49,826 nucleotides of DNA from Akkermansiaceae bacterium (GCA_022510805.1 JAFLSS010000009.1:1-49826), one strand, 5' to 3'. Counted from the stretch's first letter, positions 33,222 to 41,960 are shown. Notes: generated by a model not told the origin, from the sequence alone. A program made the numbers and translations.

Positions 33222-34201
33222 GAAAGGGAGCGCACGGCGGCGCGGATGGCTTGCAATACTTTGTCACGGCAGGCGGCGAGCTCTCCGCGCATGCGGATGC
33301 CGGCGGCCATGGCGTGCCCGCCGCCGCCGAAGAGGCCGGCGATCTTGGCGACGTTGATGCGCGGGTCTTTCGAGCGCAGCGACATGCGGATGAGGCCGTT
33401 TTCCATGTCCTCGAAGATGATGGCCACTTTCACCCCTGCCAGCACGCGGATGATATCCACCAGGTCCTTGGTGTCCTCGAGGCTGATGCCGAGTTGCTCT
33501 TTCTTCCCGGCCGGCATGGAATAGTGGGCGATGCTGCCGCCCTCTTCCACGACCATGGAGTTGAGCACCTCCCGCTGGATGATGAACGCCGCCAGTGGGG
33601 CTTCCTGGTAGAGGCGGCGGTTGATATCTCCCACATCCACCCCGGCTTCGATGAGCGCTGCGGCCTGGCGCATCACTTCCGGCGTGGTCGAGGCATATTG
33701 GAAGGAGCCCGTATCAGTGCTGATGGCCGTGTAGAGCGCCTCTGCCACCGGGCGTGAGATCGGCCGCCCCCAGTCGCTCAGCAAGCGGTAGATCACGCAG
33801 CCGCAGGCCGCCGCCTCGCCGTCCACGGCATTGTGAACCGCGTAGCAGGTGTTGGTCTCGTGGTGGTCAATATTGAGAGAGAGGGGCGCCTGGCGCAGCA
33901 GCTCCATGCCGGCTTCCCCCAGGCGCTTGGGGGCTCCCGTGTCCACGCAGATAAGAGCCTGCACCCCCTCCGGGCATGTGGCCGGCGTGCGCGAGATATC
34001 TGCCGCCCCGGTCAGGAACGCAAAGCGCGCCGGCACGCCGTCCTCATTCCACATGTGCACCCGCTTGCCCATCTCGCGGAGCGCCAGCCCCAGCGCCAGC
34101 GTGGAGCCGGTGGCATCGCCATCCGGCCGGAAGTGGGAGATGATTCCCACCTCTTGCAGCGGCTCGAGTATCTTGCTTATCTGTGTATTGTCGATCATCA
34201 T
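33218..34201 (-). CDS. nrnA: DHH/DHHA1 phosphoesterase, NrnA-type
   Basis: 327 residues from the ATG at 34201 (34198 also possible; a further ATG at 34207 lies too close to the -10). Metal-binding motifs are SHFRPDGDATGSTLALG, CVDTGAPKRLG and NIDHHETNTCY (DHH). The C-terminal DHHA1 domain ends GLFGGGGHAMAAGIRM. NrnA degrades 2-5 nt RNAs and/or pAp in the cytoplasm; which activity dominates is not readable. First gene of nrnA-truB-ribF. Confidence 0.88.
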   Translation of the reverse strand: MMIDNTQISKILEPLQEVGIISHFRPDGDATGSTLALGLALREMGKRVHMWNEDGVPARFAFLTGAADISRTPATCPEGVQALICVDTGAPKRLGEAGMELLRQAPLSLNIDHHETNTCYAVHNAVDGEAAACGCVIYRLLSDWGRPISRPVAEALYTAISTDTGSFQYASTTPEVMRQAAALIEAGVDVGDINRRLYQEAPLAAFIIQREVLNSMVVEEGGSIAHYSMPAGKKEQLGISLEDTKDLVDIIRVLAGVKVAIIFEDMENGLIRMSLRSKDPRINVAKIAGLFGGGGHAMAAGIRMRGELAACRDKVLQAIRAAVRSLS

Positions 34202-34210
34202 ATGCATTTT

Positions 34211-34239
34211 TATATACCATCTCTCGCAGGCCGGGTCAA
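34211..34239 (-). promoter_or_regulatory. nrnA operon promoter, near-leaderless
   Basis: TTGACC (34234-34239), 17-nt spacer ending TGG, TATATA (34211-34216), then 9 nt to the ATG at 34201. Predicted leader about 3 nt. Confidence 0.75.
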
Positions 34240-34240
34240 G

Positions 34241-34257
34241 GCCGGGGACTCCCCGGC
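34241..34257 (-). terminator. Short GC hairpin between ispG and nrnA
   Basis: GCCGGGG and CCCCGGC form a perfect 7-bp stem with a 3-nt loop directly before the nrnA -35. It follows the ispG stop by 28 nt. There is no T-tract, so termination is uncertain. Confidence 0.4.
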
Positions 34258-34285
34258 GGCGGCTCCTCAGAGGGGTGGGTGGCTC

Positions 34286-36016
34286 TCAGGGCTCGACCCA
34301 CCGGCCGTGGGATTTGATGAGCTCGATGAGTCTCTCCACCGCATGCTCCTGCGGGATATTGAGCTCCACCGGGGTGTGGCCGACATAGAGGTTGATCTTG
34401 CCCGGGGCGCCGCCCACATAGCCGAAATCCGCATCGCTCATTTCACCCGGGCCGTTCACGATGCAGCCCATGATGGCGATCTTGACCCCCTTGAGGTGGC
34501 CGGTGGCGCGGCGGATGCGCGCGGCGGCTTCCTGAATGTTGTAGAGCGTGCGGCCGCAGGAGGGGCAGGACACATATTCCGTCTTCCACAGGCGCACGCC
34601 GGCGGCTTGCAGGGCATTGTAGGCCAGCTGCACGGCGGCGCGGGGGGAGGTCTCCAGGCGGATGAGCAGCGCGTGGCCGATGCCATCGCAAAGAAGGCTG
34701 CCGGTGTGCACGCCTGCGGCCATGGGGGCGGTGAGGGCTTCCGCGCCGCCGAGGGTGTCCTTGAGCATGATACTGTGGCGCGCCGGCAGCTGCGCCGCCA
34801 ACAGGCGGTAGGCCTGCGGCAGGGGCATATCCACCCCATCCGCCACCGCCACAAGGCAGGCCGGCGCCTCCTGCAGAGCCTGCACCTGCGCCGGGTCGCG
34901 GGGGTCGATCTCCGTGACTCCGCTCTCCTCGTAGACAAGCTCCGGCGCCATCTCGCCGAGGGGTTCACCGGCCAGCGCCTCGCAGACCGCGCGCGGCAGC
35001 ACCACGCGCACCGGCTCGCTCCCCCCCACGCGCACGCCGCCTATGCTCAGCGGCTCTGACTCACGGCGGCGGTAGACAAAGGGATCAAACGCCGCTGCGG
35101 GCTCCGGCTCGGGCAGAGGGGCTGCCGGCGGCTGCGTGCTGTAGGCGCGCGCAAGCTCATAACCGGGCTCCACCTCGTGCACGGCATCCTCCGTGAGTGA
35201 GACCCGCAGCGTGTCGCCGATGCCGTCTGCCAGCAGAGAGCCGATCCCCATGGCGCTCTTGATGCGCGCATCCTCGCCCTCACCCGCCTCGGTGACCCCC
35301 AGGTGAATCGGGTAATTCCAATCCGGCCCCAGCTCGGCCAGCCGCTTGACCAGCAGGCGGTAGGCGTGGATCATCACCTTCACATTGGAGGCTTTCATGG
35401 AGAAGACTAACTGGTGGTAATCCAGCTCACGCGCCACGCGGGCAAACTCCAGCGCACTCTCCACCATGCCCTCCGGGGTGTCGCCATAGCGGTTCAAAAT
35501 GCGGTCGGACAGCGAGCCGTGGTTGGCACCCAGGCGCATGGCGCGCCCGTGCTCCTTGCAAAAGAGCACCAGCGGAGTGAACGCCGTGCGGAGGCGCTCG
35601 AGCTCCTCCTCATATTCCGCATCGGTGTAATCGCGCTCGACAAACTTGCGCTTATCCACGAAATTGCCGGGGTTGATGCGGATTTTTTCCACCCATTTGG
35701 CCGCTTCCATAGCGGCATCCGGCTTGAAGTGAATATCTGCCACCAGGGGGACTCGGCACCCGGCGGCGCGGAGCTCGCGGGAGATGTGCTCCAGGTTGGC
35801 TGCGTAGACCTTCGTTTGCGCCGTGAGGCGGATGATCTCACACCCGGCCTCCGCCAGGGCAAGCGCTTCCTGAACACAGCCGCGGGTGTCGAGCGTGTCA
35901 TGGGTGAGCATGGACTGCACGCGGATGGGGTTGGCGCCGCCCACCGCGGTGTTGCCGATGATGACCTCGCGGCTCTCGCGGCGGGTATAGCGATACAAAC
36001 TCGGGCAATGAATCAT
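34286..36016 (-). CDS. ispG: 4-hydroxy-3-methylbut-2-enyl diphosphate synthase, three-domain form
   Basis: 576 residues, against about 370 for the E. coli enzyme. The TIM-barrel half includes NTAVGGANPIRVQSMLTHDT and VADIHFKPDAAMEAA. The C-terminal Fe-S half has CPSCGRTLYNIQEAA and MGCIVNGPGEMSDADFGYVG, giving the [4Fe-4S] cysteines. Between them, about residues 290-450, lies an extra domain as in Chlamydia, Bacteroidetes and plant IspG. It makes HMBPP in the MEP isoprenoid pathway. The -10 placed 7 nt upstream fixes the start at MIHCPSLYRY. Confidence 0.95.
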   Translation of the reverse strand: MIHCPSLYRYTRRESREVIIGNTAVGGANPIRVQSMLTHDTLDTRGCVQEALALAEAGCEIIRLTAQTKVYAANLEHISRELRAAGCRVPLVADIHFKPDAAMEAAKWVEKIRINPGNFVDKRKFVERDYTDAEYEEELERLRTAFTPLVLFCKEHGRAMRLGANHGSLSDRILNRYGDTPEGMVESALEFARVARELDYHQLVFSMKASNVKVMIHAYRLLVKRLAELGPDWNYPIHLGVTEAGEGEDARIKSAMGIGSLLADGIGDTLRVSLTEDAVHEVEPGYELARAYSTQPPAAPLPEPEPAAAFDPFVYRRRESEPLSIGGVRVGGSEPVRVVLPRAVCEALAGEPLGEMAPELVYEESGVTEIDPRDPAQVQALQEAPACLVAVADGVDMPLPQAYRLLAAQLPARHSIMLKDTLGGAEALTAPMAAGVHTGSLLCDGIGHALLIRLETSPRAAVQLAYNALQAAGVRLWKTEYVSCPSCGRTLYNIQEAAARIRRATGHLKGVKIAIMGCIVNGPGEMSDADFGYVGGAPGKINLYVGHTPVELNIPQEHAVERLIELIKSHGRWVEP

Positions 36017-36023
36017 GCCACGC

Positions 36024-36052
36024 ATCATACCCTCCCGGCCGGTGCAGGTCAA
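36024..36052 (-). promoter_or_regulatory. ispG promoter, leaderless geometry
   Basis: TTGACC (36047-36052), 17-nt spacer, TATGAT (36024-36029), exactly 7 nt to the ATG at 36016. Confidence 0.8.
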
Positions 36053-36057
36053 GCGGC

Positions 36058-36100
36058 ATTTGCCATGGTGGCGCCGGCTTCGGTGCGGCGATGGGCAAAT
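36058..36100 (-). terminator. Imperfect hairpin after the 36111-36647 gene
   Basis: ATTTGCC (36058-36064) pairs with GGCAAAT (36094-36100), with an inner CGCCG/CGGCG stem. It lies between the lipoprotein stop codon and the ispG -35. No T-tract follows. Confidence 0.4.
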
Positions 36101-36110
36101 TCGGCTCCCC

Positions 36111-36647
36111 TCATTGCTCGTGGAAGATGAAGTAGCCCCGGGGGTTTTGGGTGAGGGTGAAGTGGGCGTAGATGGGCGAGGTAGCGGGGCCGGTGGGCTC
36201 GAATCGGCGGTTGACGCCGCCGGTGGCGGGATTCCAGATCATGTAGCAGCGCTCAGCTTCCGGCACCACGAGAAGAATCCAGTCTGCCGCCGGCTTCTCC
36301 TCTGCCGCGAGGGTGGAAACACAGCCCTGCGCCGTCACGCAAGCCATAGGGGGCTTAGCCTCGCCCGGGTTGAGCAAGAGGCGCTGCTCCTGCCCATCGC
36401 GGCGGCGCACCCGCAGCTCCACCTCCCCCGGCGCCGCCTGGGTGCAGATGCGGATGGAGGGATCCGCGGTCGATATAAAAAACGTCTCCGGGTGTTTCCG
36501 GGGCGTCTTCATCGCGTGCGGGTCGAGCGCGCTCTCCGGCCGGACACGCGGATACGCCTGCACACCGCACCATGTTTTTTCTCCGCGGCTGCAGGTGCAC
36601 AAAAGGGGGAGGAAAGCCGCTGCAAGGAGGATAAAAAAGCGAGTCAT
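36111..36647 (-). CDS. Putative lipoprotein of unknown function
   Basis: 178 residues from the ATG at 36647. The N-terminus MTRFFILLAAAFLPLLCTCS is a signal sequence with a possible lipobox (cysteine at 17 or 19; both imperfect). The mature part has six further cysteines, a basic middle (VRRRDGQEQRLLLNPGEAK) and a beta-rich C-terminus ending YAHFTLTQNPRGYFIFHEQ. I recognise no family. Its start codon shares one base with the stop of the upstream membrane-protein gene (TGATG). Confidence 0.6.
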   Translation of the reverse strand: MTRFFILLAAAFLPLLCTCSRGEKTWCGVQAYPRVRPESALDPHAMKTPRKHPETFFISTADPSIRICTQAAPGEVELRVRRRDGQEQRLLLNPGEAKPPMACVTAQGCVSTLAAEEKPAADWILLVVPEAERCYMIWNPATGGVNRRFEPTGPATSPIYAHFTLTQNPRGYFIFHEQ

Positions 36648-37021
36648 CACCAATATAGAATGAGGTTTATCACAAGAAATACAGTCACCCAGAGAGTAAA
36701 CACCACGCCGCTCCATGAGAGGAGAGCTCCTATGCGGGCTTGCCAGCGCTGCGCCTTGTCTCGCGCGAGGAGCGCCCGGGTGCAGAGCACGGCTCCCCAC
36801 ACATAGGCCGCCACGCCGCCCAGCAGTAGCCCCGGCCCCAAAAGGAGGAAAAAGAAATTGACCACAGAGCAGAATAGATCCGAGTGGCGTGGCGCCACCG
36901 GTGGTGTCAGCGCCAGGCCTCCCAGAAAAAACATGATCGCATGCGCCGCCATCCCCGCCACCGCAGGGAACCACAGCTCCCTGTGCCACGGATGCGCCAA
37001 CGCCCGGTGATACCATTTCAT
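36647..37021 (-). CDS. Small membrane protein of unknown function
   Basis: 124 residues from the ATG at 37021; an in-frame ATG at 37072 is also possible. Three hydrophobic stretches: around PAVAGMAAHAIMFFLGGLAL, FFFLLLGPGLLLGGVAAYVW and the C-terminal WSGVVFTLWVTVFLVINLIL, with a basic loop (RDKAQRWQAR) before the last. No family recognised. Translationally coupled to the lipoprotein gene downstream through TGATG, so the two may work together in the envelope. Confidence 0.6.
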   Translation of the reverse strand: MKWYHRALAHPWHRELWFPAVAGMAAHAIMFFLGGLALTPPVAPRHSDLFCSVVNFFFLLLGPGLLLGGVAAYVWGAVLCTRALLARDKAQRWQARIGALLSWSGVVFTLWVTVFLVINLILYW

Positions 37022-37107
37022 CACTAATCTGACACGTCTGCTAGCTGTTTTGTTCAAAAATGCCGCTTGCACTGCACGGCGTCTGCCTGCCGGGGGAGGG
37101 CGCGGAA

Positions 37108-37539
37108 TCAGCGGGGGCTCTGCATGCGGTGAAAGAGAAAGCGCAGCTCCTGGGCCGGGCGGTTGTGCCGGCGGTTGAGATCGCTGATGACTTTTTGCTC
37201 CTCCTCCGAGAGCCGGCTCCAGATCAGCGGCTCCACCACGGCCGTGTTTTTGTCCGGGAAGTGGATAAGCGCCTCATAGGATGTCTTCTTATAGCGGAGG
37301 AGAAGGCGGTAGGGCTCATGCCGTGAGTCCAGCCACTCGTATGACAGCTCGCCGCGTATCATGCCGCGCGCGGAGGCGGCATCCGGAGTCACCTCCACCC
37401 GCATCTGGCCGGAGTGCTCTTTCCAATCGCCGAGCACGAGCTCGCGCGGATCCCCCGGCCCGCGCAGCAGCAGCCACGCGGAGATGCCGGCGACAAAGGC
37501 GGTGATGAGGAAGATGAGGAGGCGGGAGCGCGTGATCAT
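37108..37539 (-). CDS. Membrane-anchored small protein of unknown function
   Basis: 143 residues. A basic start and one membrane helix at about 6-25 (LLIFLITAFVAGISAWLLL) precede a soluble domain with a beta pattern (LVLGDWKEHSGQMRVEVTP, YRLLLRYKKTSYEALIHFP), a lipocalin-like or stand-alone sandwich look, and a basic tail. No family recognised. It has its own near-leaderless promoter and is separated from the next minus-strand gene by 86 bp. Confidence 0.65.
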   Translation of the reverse strand: MITRSRLLIFLITAFVAGISAWLLLRGPGDPRELVLGDWKEHSGQMRVEVTPDAASARGMIRGELSYEWLDSRHEPYRLLLRYKKTSYEALIHFPDKNTAVVEPLIWSRLSEEEQKVISDLNRRHNRPAQELRFLFHRMQSPR

Positions 37540-37548
37540 GACAAGCGG

Positions 37549-37576
37549 AGTTTAGCAAATTCTCTGCCTGAGTCAA
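37549..37576 (-). promoter_or_regulatory. Promoter of the 37108-37539 gene, near-leaderless
   Basis: TTGACT (37571-37576), 16-nt spacer ending TGC, TAAACT (37549-37554), 9 nt to the ATG at 37539. Confidence 0.65.
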
Positions 37577-37613
37577 GTGCGTAGCTGCGCAGAGGAAAGG
37601 CTTGTTCAAGGGG

Positions 37614-37642
37614 TTGCCAAACAGGAAATTATATGCTAAGAT
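37614..37642 (+). promoter_or_regulatory. Promoter of the EamA operon
   Basis: TTGCCA (37614-37619), 17-nt spacer ending TGC, TAAGAT (37637-37642). It predicts a start near 37649 and a leader of about 17-20 nt to the ATG at 37666, so the in-frame ATGs before that are excluded. Confidence 0.65.
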
Positions 37643-37665
37643 GCGGCCGCGTATCAGGTGTCAGG

Positions 37666-38601
37666 ATGCCCACATTTACCACCAGTCCATCGAAGCCGGC
37701 TGTGCTCACGGCGTATTTCATGATATATGTCGTGTGGGGCTCTACGTATTATGTCATAGGCGAAGCCGCGGAGGGGATGCCGCCCTATGTGCTGGGGGCG
37801 CTGCGCTTTAGCCTGGCCGGCCTGTTCATGCTGGGGCTGGCGTGGTGGAGCGGAGAGCGCGTGTTTCAGCGGCGGCTGGTGGGCTTTTCCGCGCTGTGCG
37901 GGCTGCTGCTGTTGTTCACCGATATGCTGGCCATCATGCTGGCGCTGCGTTTCATCACCAGCAGCTTAGTGGCCGTGCTGGCCGCCTCCACCCTCATCTG
38001 GATCACCCTGCTGGATGCGCCCATGTGGAGGTACAACCTGCGCAGCCCGGCGGTCATCGCCGGCGTGTTGGGCGGCATGGGCGGCGTGGTGCTGCTGTAT
38101 AGCGGACACCTTGCGGAGCAGGGGGAGGCCGCCGCACAGGGCATCCTGATCTTCCTTGGCGGCGCGCTCTGCTGGGCGCTGGGCTCGCTGATCAGCAAAT
38201 ACAAAGCCTCGTCCTATGAGTCGGTAAACGCCTGGAGCGGGACCGCGTGGCAGATGCTGGCGGCGGCTGTGTTGTTCTGGCTTTGCGCACTCGGCAGCGG
38301 CGAGCTGCAGCAGGTGGAGTGGTCGGGCATCTCGCCCGGCGCCTGGGGCGCGCTGGCATATCTGGTCGTATTCGGCTCAGTCATGGCGTATTCGAGCTAT
38401 GTGTGGCTGCTCAAGATACGGCCCGCCACGGAGGTGGGCACCCATGCATATGCCAACCCGTTCATCGCCATCGTGCTGGGGGTGTGTCTCGGGCATGAGG
38501 AAATCTCTTTTTACCAATGGGTCGGCTTGGCCGTGATTCTGCTGAGCCTGTTTATGGTGAACCGCTATCGAGTCAATAAAGGTATATACAATGAAGGATA
38601 A
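37666..38601 (+). CDS. EamA/DMT-family transporter
   Basis: 311 residues from the ATG at 37666, ten membrane segments in two EamA repeats. VWGSTYYVIGEAAEGMPPYV opens the first repeat, and the second contains LVVFGSVMAYSSYVWLL and ANPFIAIVLGVCLGHEEIS. These inner-membrane carriers export amino acids or other metabolites; substrate unknown. The last 11 bp overlap the DUF3737 gene. Confidence 0.9.
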   Translation: MPTFTTSPSKPAVLTAYFMIYVVWGSTYYVIGEAAEGMPPYVLGALRFSLAGLFMLGLAWWSGERVFQRRLVGFSALCGLLLLFTDMLAIMLALRFITSSLVAVLAASTLIWITLLDAPMWRYNLRSPAVIAGVLGGMGGVVLLYSGHLAEQGEAAAQGILIFLGGALCWALGSLISKYKASSYESVNAWSGTAWQMLAAAVLFWLCALGSGELQQVEWSGISPGAWGALAYLVVFGSVMAYSSYVWLLKIRPATEVGTHAYANPFIAIVLGVCLGHEEISFYQWVGLAVILLSLFMVNRYRVNKGIYNEG

Positions 38602-39445
38602 GCAACTAGTACAAGACATGCAGGTGGGTGGTGAGCGCCCGTTTTTCGGCCTTTGTGATGCACGGGTGGAGCGCGTGTCCATCCTGCCCGGGGAGTCCTC
38701 GTTCAAGCAGTGCGCGCGCCTCGAGGTGGAGCACTCTGAGTTCAACGGCAAATACCCGTTCTGGCACAATGATGACTGCTTGATCCGGCATTGTGTGTTC
38801 CACGAGGGGGGGCGCGCTGCCATCTGGTACAGCCGGCGCCTCACCATGACCGACACGCTGGTGGAGGCCCCCAAGATGTTCCGCGATATGGATGGGCTGG
38901 TGGTGGAGCGCGTGCGCATGCCCCACGCGCTCGAAACGCTGTGGCACTGCCGCCGGGTGCGGCTGAATGAGGTGGAGATCTCGCAAGGGGACTACCTGTT
39001 CAAGGATTCGGAGGAGCTGCACGTGACGCGCCTCACGCTCCACGGCAACTACTCGTTCCAATATTGCCGCAATGTGGAGGTGCACGACTCTGTGCTGCAC
39101 TCAAAGGATGCGTTTTGGAATACGGAGAATGTGACGGTGTACAACTCTGTGCTGGATGGTGAGTACCTGGGCTGGCACTCCAAGAACCTGCGCTTGGTGA
39201 ATTGCCGCATTGCCGGCACGCAGCCGCTGTGCTATGCGCACCATCTCGTGCTGGAGAACTGCACCTTTGCCGATGATTGCGACCTGGCGTTTGAGTATTC
39301 CGACGTGCAGGCTGAGCTCAAGGGCAGGGTACACAGCATCAAAAACCCCGCCGGTGGCCGCATCGTGGCAGATGAGATCGGGGATGTCATCATCAATGAA
39401 TACTGCCCGGCTCCCGGCGCCTGCAGCATCGTGCGCCGTGCGTGA
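38591..39445 (+). CDS. DUF3737 family protein
   Basis: 284 residues, no signal peptide. Regular short beta repeats with F/W/C-H ladders (FWHNDDCLIRHCVF, ETLWHCRRVRLNEVEI, LVLENCTFADDCDLAF) fit a right-handed beta-helix, as expected for DUF3737. The family is common in gut anaerobes, and its role is unknown. It overlaps the transporter by 11 bp and precedes a PatB-type lyase by 39 bp, so the three are probably one unit. Confidence 0.85.
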   Translation: MKDKQLVQDMQVGGERPFFGLCDARVERVSILPGESSFKQCARLEVEHSEFNGKYPFWHNDDCLIRHCVFHEGGRAAIWYSRRLTMTDTLVEAPKMFRDMDGLVVERVRMPHALETLWHCRRVRLNEVEISQGDYLFKDSEELHVTRLTLHGNYSFQYCRNVEVHDSVLHSKDAFWNTENVTVYNSVLDGEYLGWHSKNLRLVNCRIAGTQPLCYAHHLVLENCTFADDCDLAFEYSDVQAELKGRVHSIKNPAGGRIVADEIGDVIINEYCPAPGACSIVRRA

Positions 39446-39484
39446 TCCCCTCCTACCCCAAATTTTCACTCTTCCTATAAAGCT

Positions 39485-40651
39485 ATGACCTACGATTTCG
39501 ATACCATTATTCCCCGCCGCGGCACCTGCTCATACAAGTGGGACACCCCCGCCACCGATGATGTGCTGCCCATGTGGGTGGCAGATATGGACTTCCGGCT
39601 CGCGCCGGAGATTCATGCTGCGCTGCAGCGCCGGCTGGATCACGGCATCTTCGGCTACACCAAGGTTCCCGCAGAGTTTTACCAGGCGACGATAGATTGG
39701 TTCGGCCGCCGGCATGGCTGGCAGATCAAGCGCGAGTGGATGACCTACACCACCGGTGTGGTGCCGGCGCTGGCCGCTGTGGTGCAGGCGCTCACTCAGC
39801 CCGGGGACAAGGTGCTGGTGCAGCCGCCTGTCTACAACTGCTTCTTCTCCTGCGTGCGCAACAGCGGCTGCCTGCTGCAGGAGGCTCCGCTGCTGTATGA
39901 GCACGGACGCTACAGCATCGACTTCGCAGCGTTTGAGGCCGTTGCGTCTGACCCGGCGGTGAAGCTCATGATCCTCTGCAACCCGCACAACCCCGCCGGC
40001 CGCGTGTGGCTGCCGGAGGAGCTGAGCCGCCTGGAAAGCATCTGCGCCGAGCATGGCGTGCTGGTGGTGTCCGATGAGATTCACTGCGAGTTTGCCGCCC
40101 CCGGCTTCCGCTACACTCCCTTTGCCTCTCTCTCTGAGCGCGCGCTGCGCAACTCCATCACCTGCATTTCCCCCTCCAAGACATTCAACTTTGCCGGCCT
40201 GCAGGTGGCCAACATTGTCTGCGCTGACCAAGAACGCCTGGCGTTGATCAACAAGGCGCTCAATGTGAATGAAGTGTGTGATGTGAATGCCTTTGCCGTG
40301 CCGGCGCTCATCGCGGCGTATACCGAGGGTGAGCCCTGGCTGAATGCCCTCAATGCCTACCTGGCGGAGAATGATGCCGTGCTGCGCGCCTACTGCGCCG
40401 AGCACCTGCCGGAGTACCACCTGGTGGCCCGCGAGGCCTCGTACCTGGAGTGGCTGGATTGCACCCCCTCCGGGATGGATGGCGATGAAGTGGCCCGCCG
40501 CTTGCTGGAAGAAAAGCTCATGGTGAACCCCGGCAGCATGTACGGCGAGGCCGGGCGCCGCTTTATCCGCATCAATCTGGCCTGCCCGCGCGCCCTGCTG
40601 CTCAAGGCGCTTCCCATCCTGCGCAAGGTCCTCAGCCGCGATGCGAAGTAA
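39485..40651 (+). CDS. patB: PatB/MalY-type PLP C-S lyase or aminotransferase
   Basis: 388 residues, fold-type I PLP enzyme. VLPMWVADMDFRLAPEIHAA, ILCNPHNPAGRVWLPEEL, VVSDEIHCEF and the PLP lysine in SPSKTFNFAGLQVANIV are the MalY/PatB signature. Members cleave cystathionine or cysteine conjugates (beta-lyase) and can transaminate. The exact substrate is open. The stop codon overlaps the next start by one base (TAATG). Confidence 0.9.
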   Translation: MTYDFDTIIPRRGTCSYKWDTPATDDVLPMWVADMDFRLAPEIHAALQRRLDHGIFGYTKVPAEFYQATIDWFGRRHGWQIKREWMTYTTGVVPALAAVVQALTQPGDKVLVQPPVYNCFFSCVRNSGCLLQEAPLLYEHGRYSIDFAAFEAVASDPAVKLMILCNPHNPAGRVWLPEELSRLESICAEHGVLVVSDEIHCEFAAPGFRYTPFASLSERALRNSITCISPSKTFNFAGLQVANIVCADQERLALINKALNVNEVCDVNAFAVPALIAAYTEGEPWLNALNAYLAENDAVLRAYCAEHLPEYHLVAREASYLEWLDCTPSGMDGDEVARRLLEEKLMVNPGSMYGEAGRRFIRINLACPRALLLKALPILRKVLSRDAK

Positions 40652-41064
40652 TGCGCTGCCTCCTCTGCCTCCTGTCCGCTTTTTTTCTCACTCAGCCCTC
40701 CTCACTCGCCATGCCGCCTGTCATCGTGATCAAGTGGGACACGCATGCGTATGAAGTGGAGCTGGCCGACACCGCCGCCGCGCGCGAGCTGGTGAAGCAG
40801 CTGCCGCTCACTCTGCATGCCTCAGACCTGAATGCCAATGAAAAGTACGGGGATCTGCCCGCCGCCTTGCCCACCGCCCCGCGGGCGGTAGGCCGGGTGC
40901 ACGCGGGGGATCTCATGCTGTATACCCCCACCTGCCTTGTGCTGTTTTACAAGGATTTCTCCACCCCATATCGCTACACCCCCGTGGGGCGGCTCAAAGC
41001 CCCCCGGGAGCTGCAGCAGGCGCTGGGGGCAGGGGAGGTGGTGCTGCGGCTTGAGGCGCCCTGA
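40651..41064 (+). CDS. Secreted cyclophilin-like fold protein
   Basis: 137 residues. A signal peptide (MRCLLCLLSAFFLTQPSSLA) is followed by a domain with YEVELADTAAARELVKQLPL, NEKYGDLPAALP, GDLMLYTPTCLVLFYKDFS and YTPVGRL. This is the small bacterial cyclophilin-like family, which often occurs next to flavodoxins or redox genes; isomerase activity is not established for it. It is coupled to patB through TAATG and is the last gene of the four-gene unit. Confidence 0.75.
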   Translation: MRCLLCLLSAFFLTQPSSLAMPPVIVIKWDTHAYEVELADTAAARELVKQLPLTLHASDLNANEKYGDLPAALPTAPRAVGRVHAGDLMLYTPTCLVLFYKDFSTPYRYTPVGRLKAPRELQQALGAGEVVLRLEAP

Positions 41065-41075
41065 GCCCTTTTGTC

Positions 41076-41104
41076 TTGGCAAAGCCGCCCAAATGCGCTA
41101 CGAT
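41076..41104 (+). promoter_or_regulatory. kdsB promoter
   Basis: TTGGCA (41076-41081), 17-nt spacer, TACGAT (41099-41104). It predicts a C-rich leader of about 25 nt to the ATG at 41136. Confidence 0.55.
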
Positions 41105-41135
41105 ACCCCCCGTCAACCCCCTACGCTCCCCCCCC

Positions 41136-41960
41136 ATGTCTCCCTCCATCCTCATCGTCATTCCTGCCCGCTATGCCTCGACCCGCCTTCCCGGCAAACC
41201 GCTTGTCAAGATCGCCGGGGTGGAGATGATCCGCCGCGTGGCAGACATCGCCGCCTCCATCTGCCGCCACAATGAGAACTGCCGCTATGTGGTGGCCACG
41301 GATGACGCCCGCATTGTCTCCTTTTGCGAGGGCGCGGGGGTGCCGGTGGTCATGACGGCCGAGACCTGCCGCAGCGGCACCGAGCGCTGCTGGGATGCCG
41401 TGTGCCGCCAGGAGTCCCGGCCGGATTTCATCATCAACCTCCAAGGGGACAACCCCCTCTGCCCGCCCTGGGTTATTCAAGAGCTCATCGACGCCTGGAA
41501 ATCCACGCCGGCAGATGTGTTCACTCCCTGTATCCACTTGGATTGGAGTGAGTATGACCGCCTCGTGCAGGCCAAGCAGTCGACTCCCTTCAGCGGCACC
41601 ACCGTGCTGCTGGATCAGGCGGGCTACGCCCTTGCATTCTCCAAGAACATCATCCCCGCGATCCGCAAGCCCGAGAAAGCGCGCGAGCTGCTGGAGAAAA
41701 GCCCCGTGCGCCGCCACGTGGGGCTCTATGCCTACACCTGCCATGCGCTTGAGGAGTACTTCCGCCTCCCGGAATCTGACTATGAGCGGGGCTGTGTCGA
41801 GGGCTTGGAGCAGATGCGCTTCCTCTACAATGGCCTCAAAATCAAAATGGTGGAGACCGGTTACCGCGGCCGTAAGACGACCAGCGGTGTCGACTCGCCG
41901 GAAGATGTGGCACGCGTGGAAGCCATCCTGAAAGAATACGGCGAATACGACCTCTCTTGA
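41136..41960 (+). CDS. kdsB: CMP-KDO synthetase
   Basis: 274 residues from the ATG at 41136. ILIVIPARYASTRLPGKPL is the nucleotide-binding N-terminus; VVATDDARI, NLQGDNPLCPPWVIQELI and RRHVGLYAYT follow. It activates KDO with CTP for lipopolysaccharide core synthesis. Slightly longer than the ~250-residue E. coli enzyme. It implies an LPS-bearing outer membrane. Confidence 0.92.
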   Translation: MSPSILIVIPARYASTRLPGKPLVKIAGVEMIRRVADIAASICRHNENCRYVVATDDARIVSFCEGAGVPVVMTAETCRSGTERCWDAVCRQESRPDFIINLQGDNPLCPPWVIQELIDAWKSTPADVFTPCIHLDWSEYDRLVQAKQSTPFSGTTVLLDQAGYALAFSKNIIPAIRKPEKARELLEKSPVRRHVGLYAYTCHALEEYFRLPESDYERGCVEGLEQMRFLYNGLKIKMVETGYRGRKTTSGVDSPEDVARVEAILKEYGEYDLS

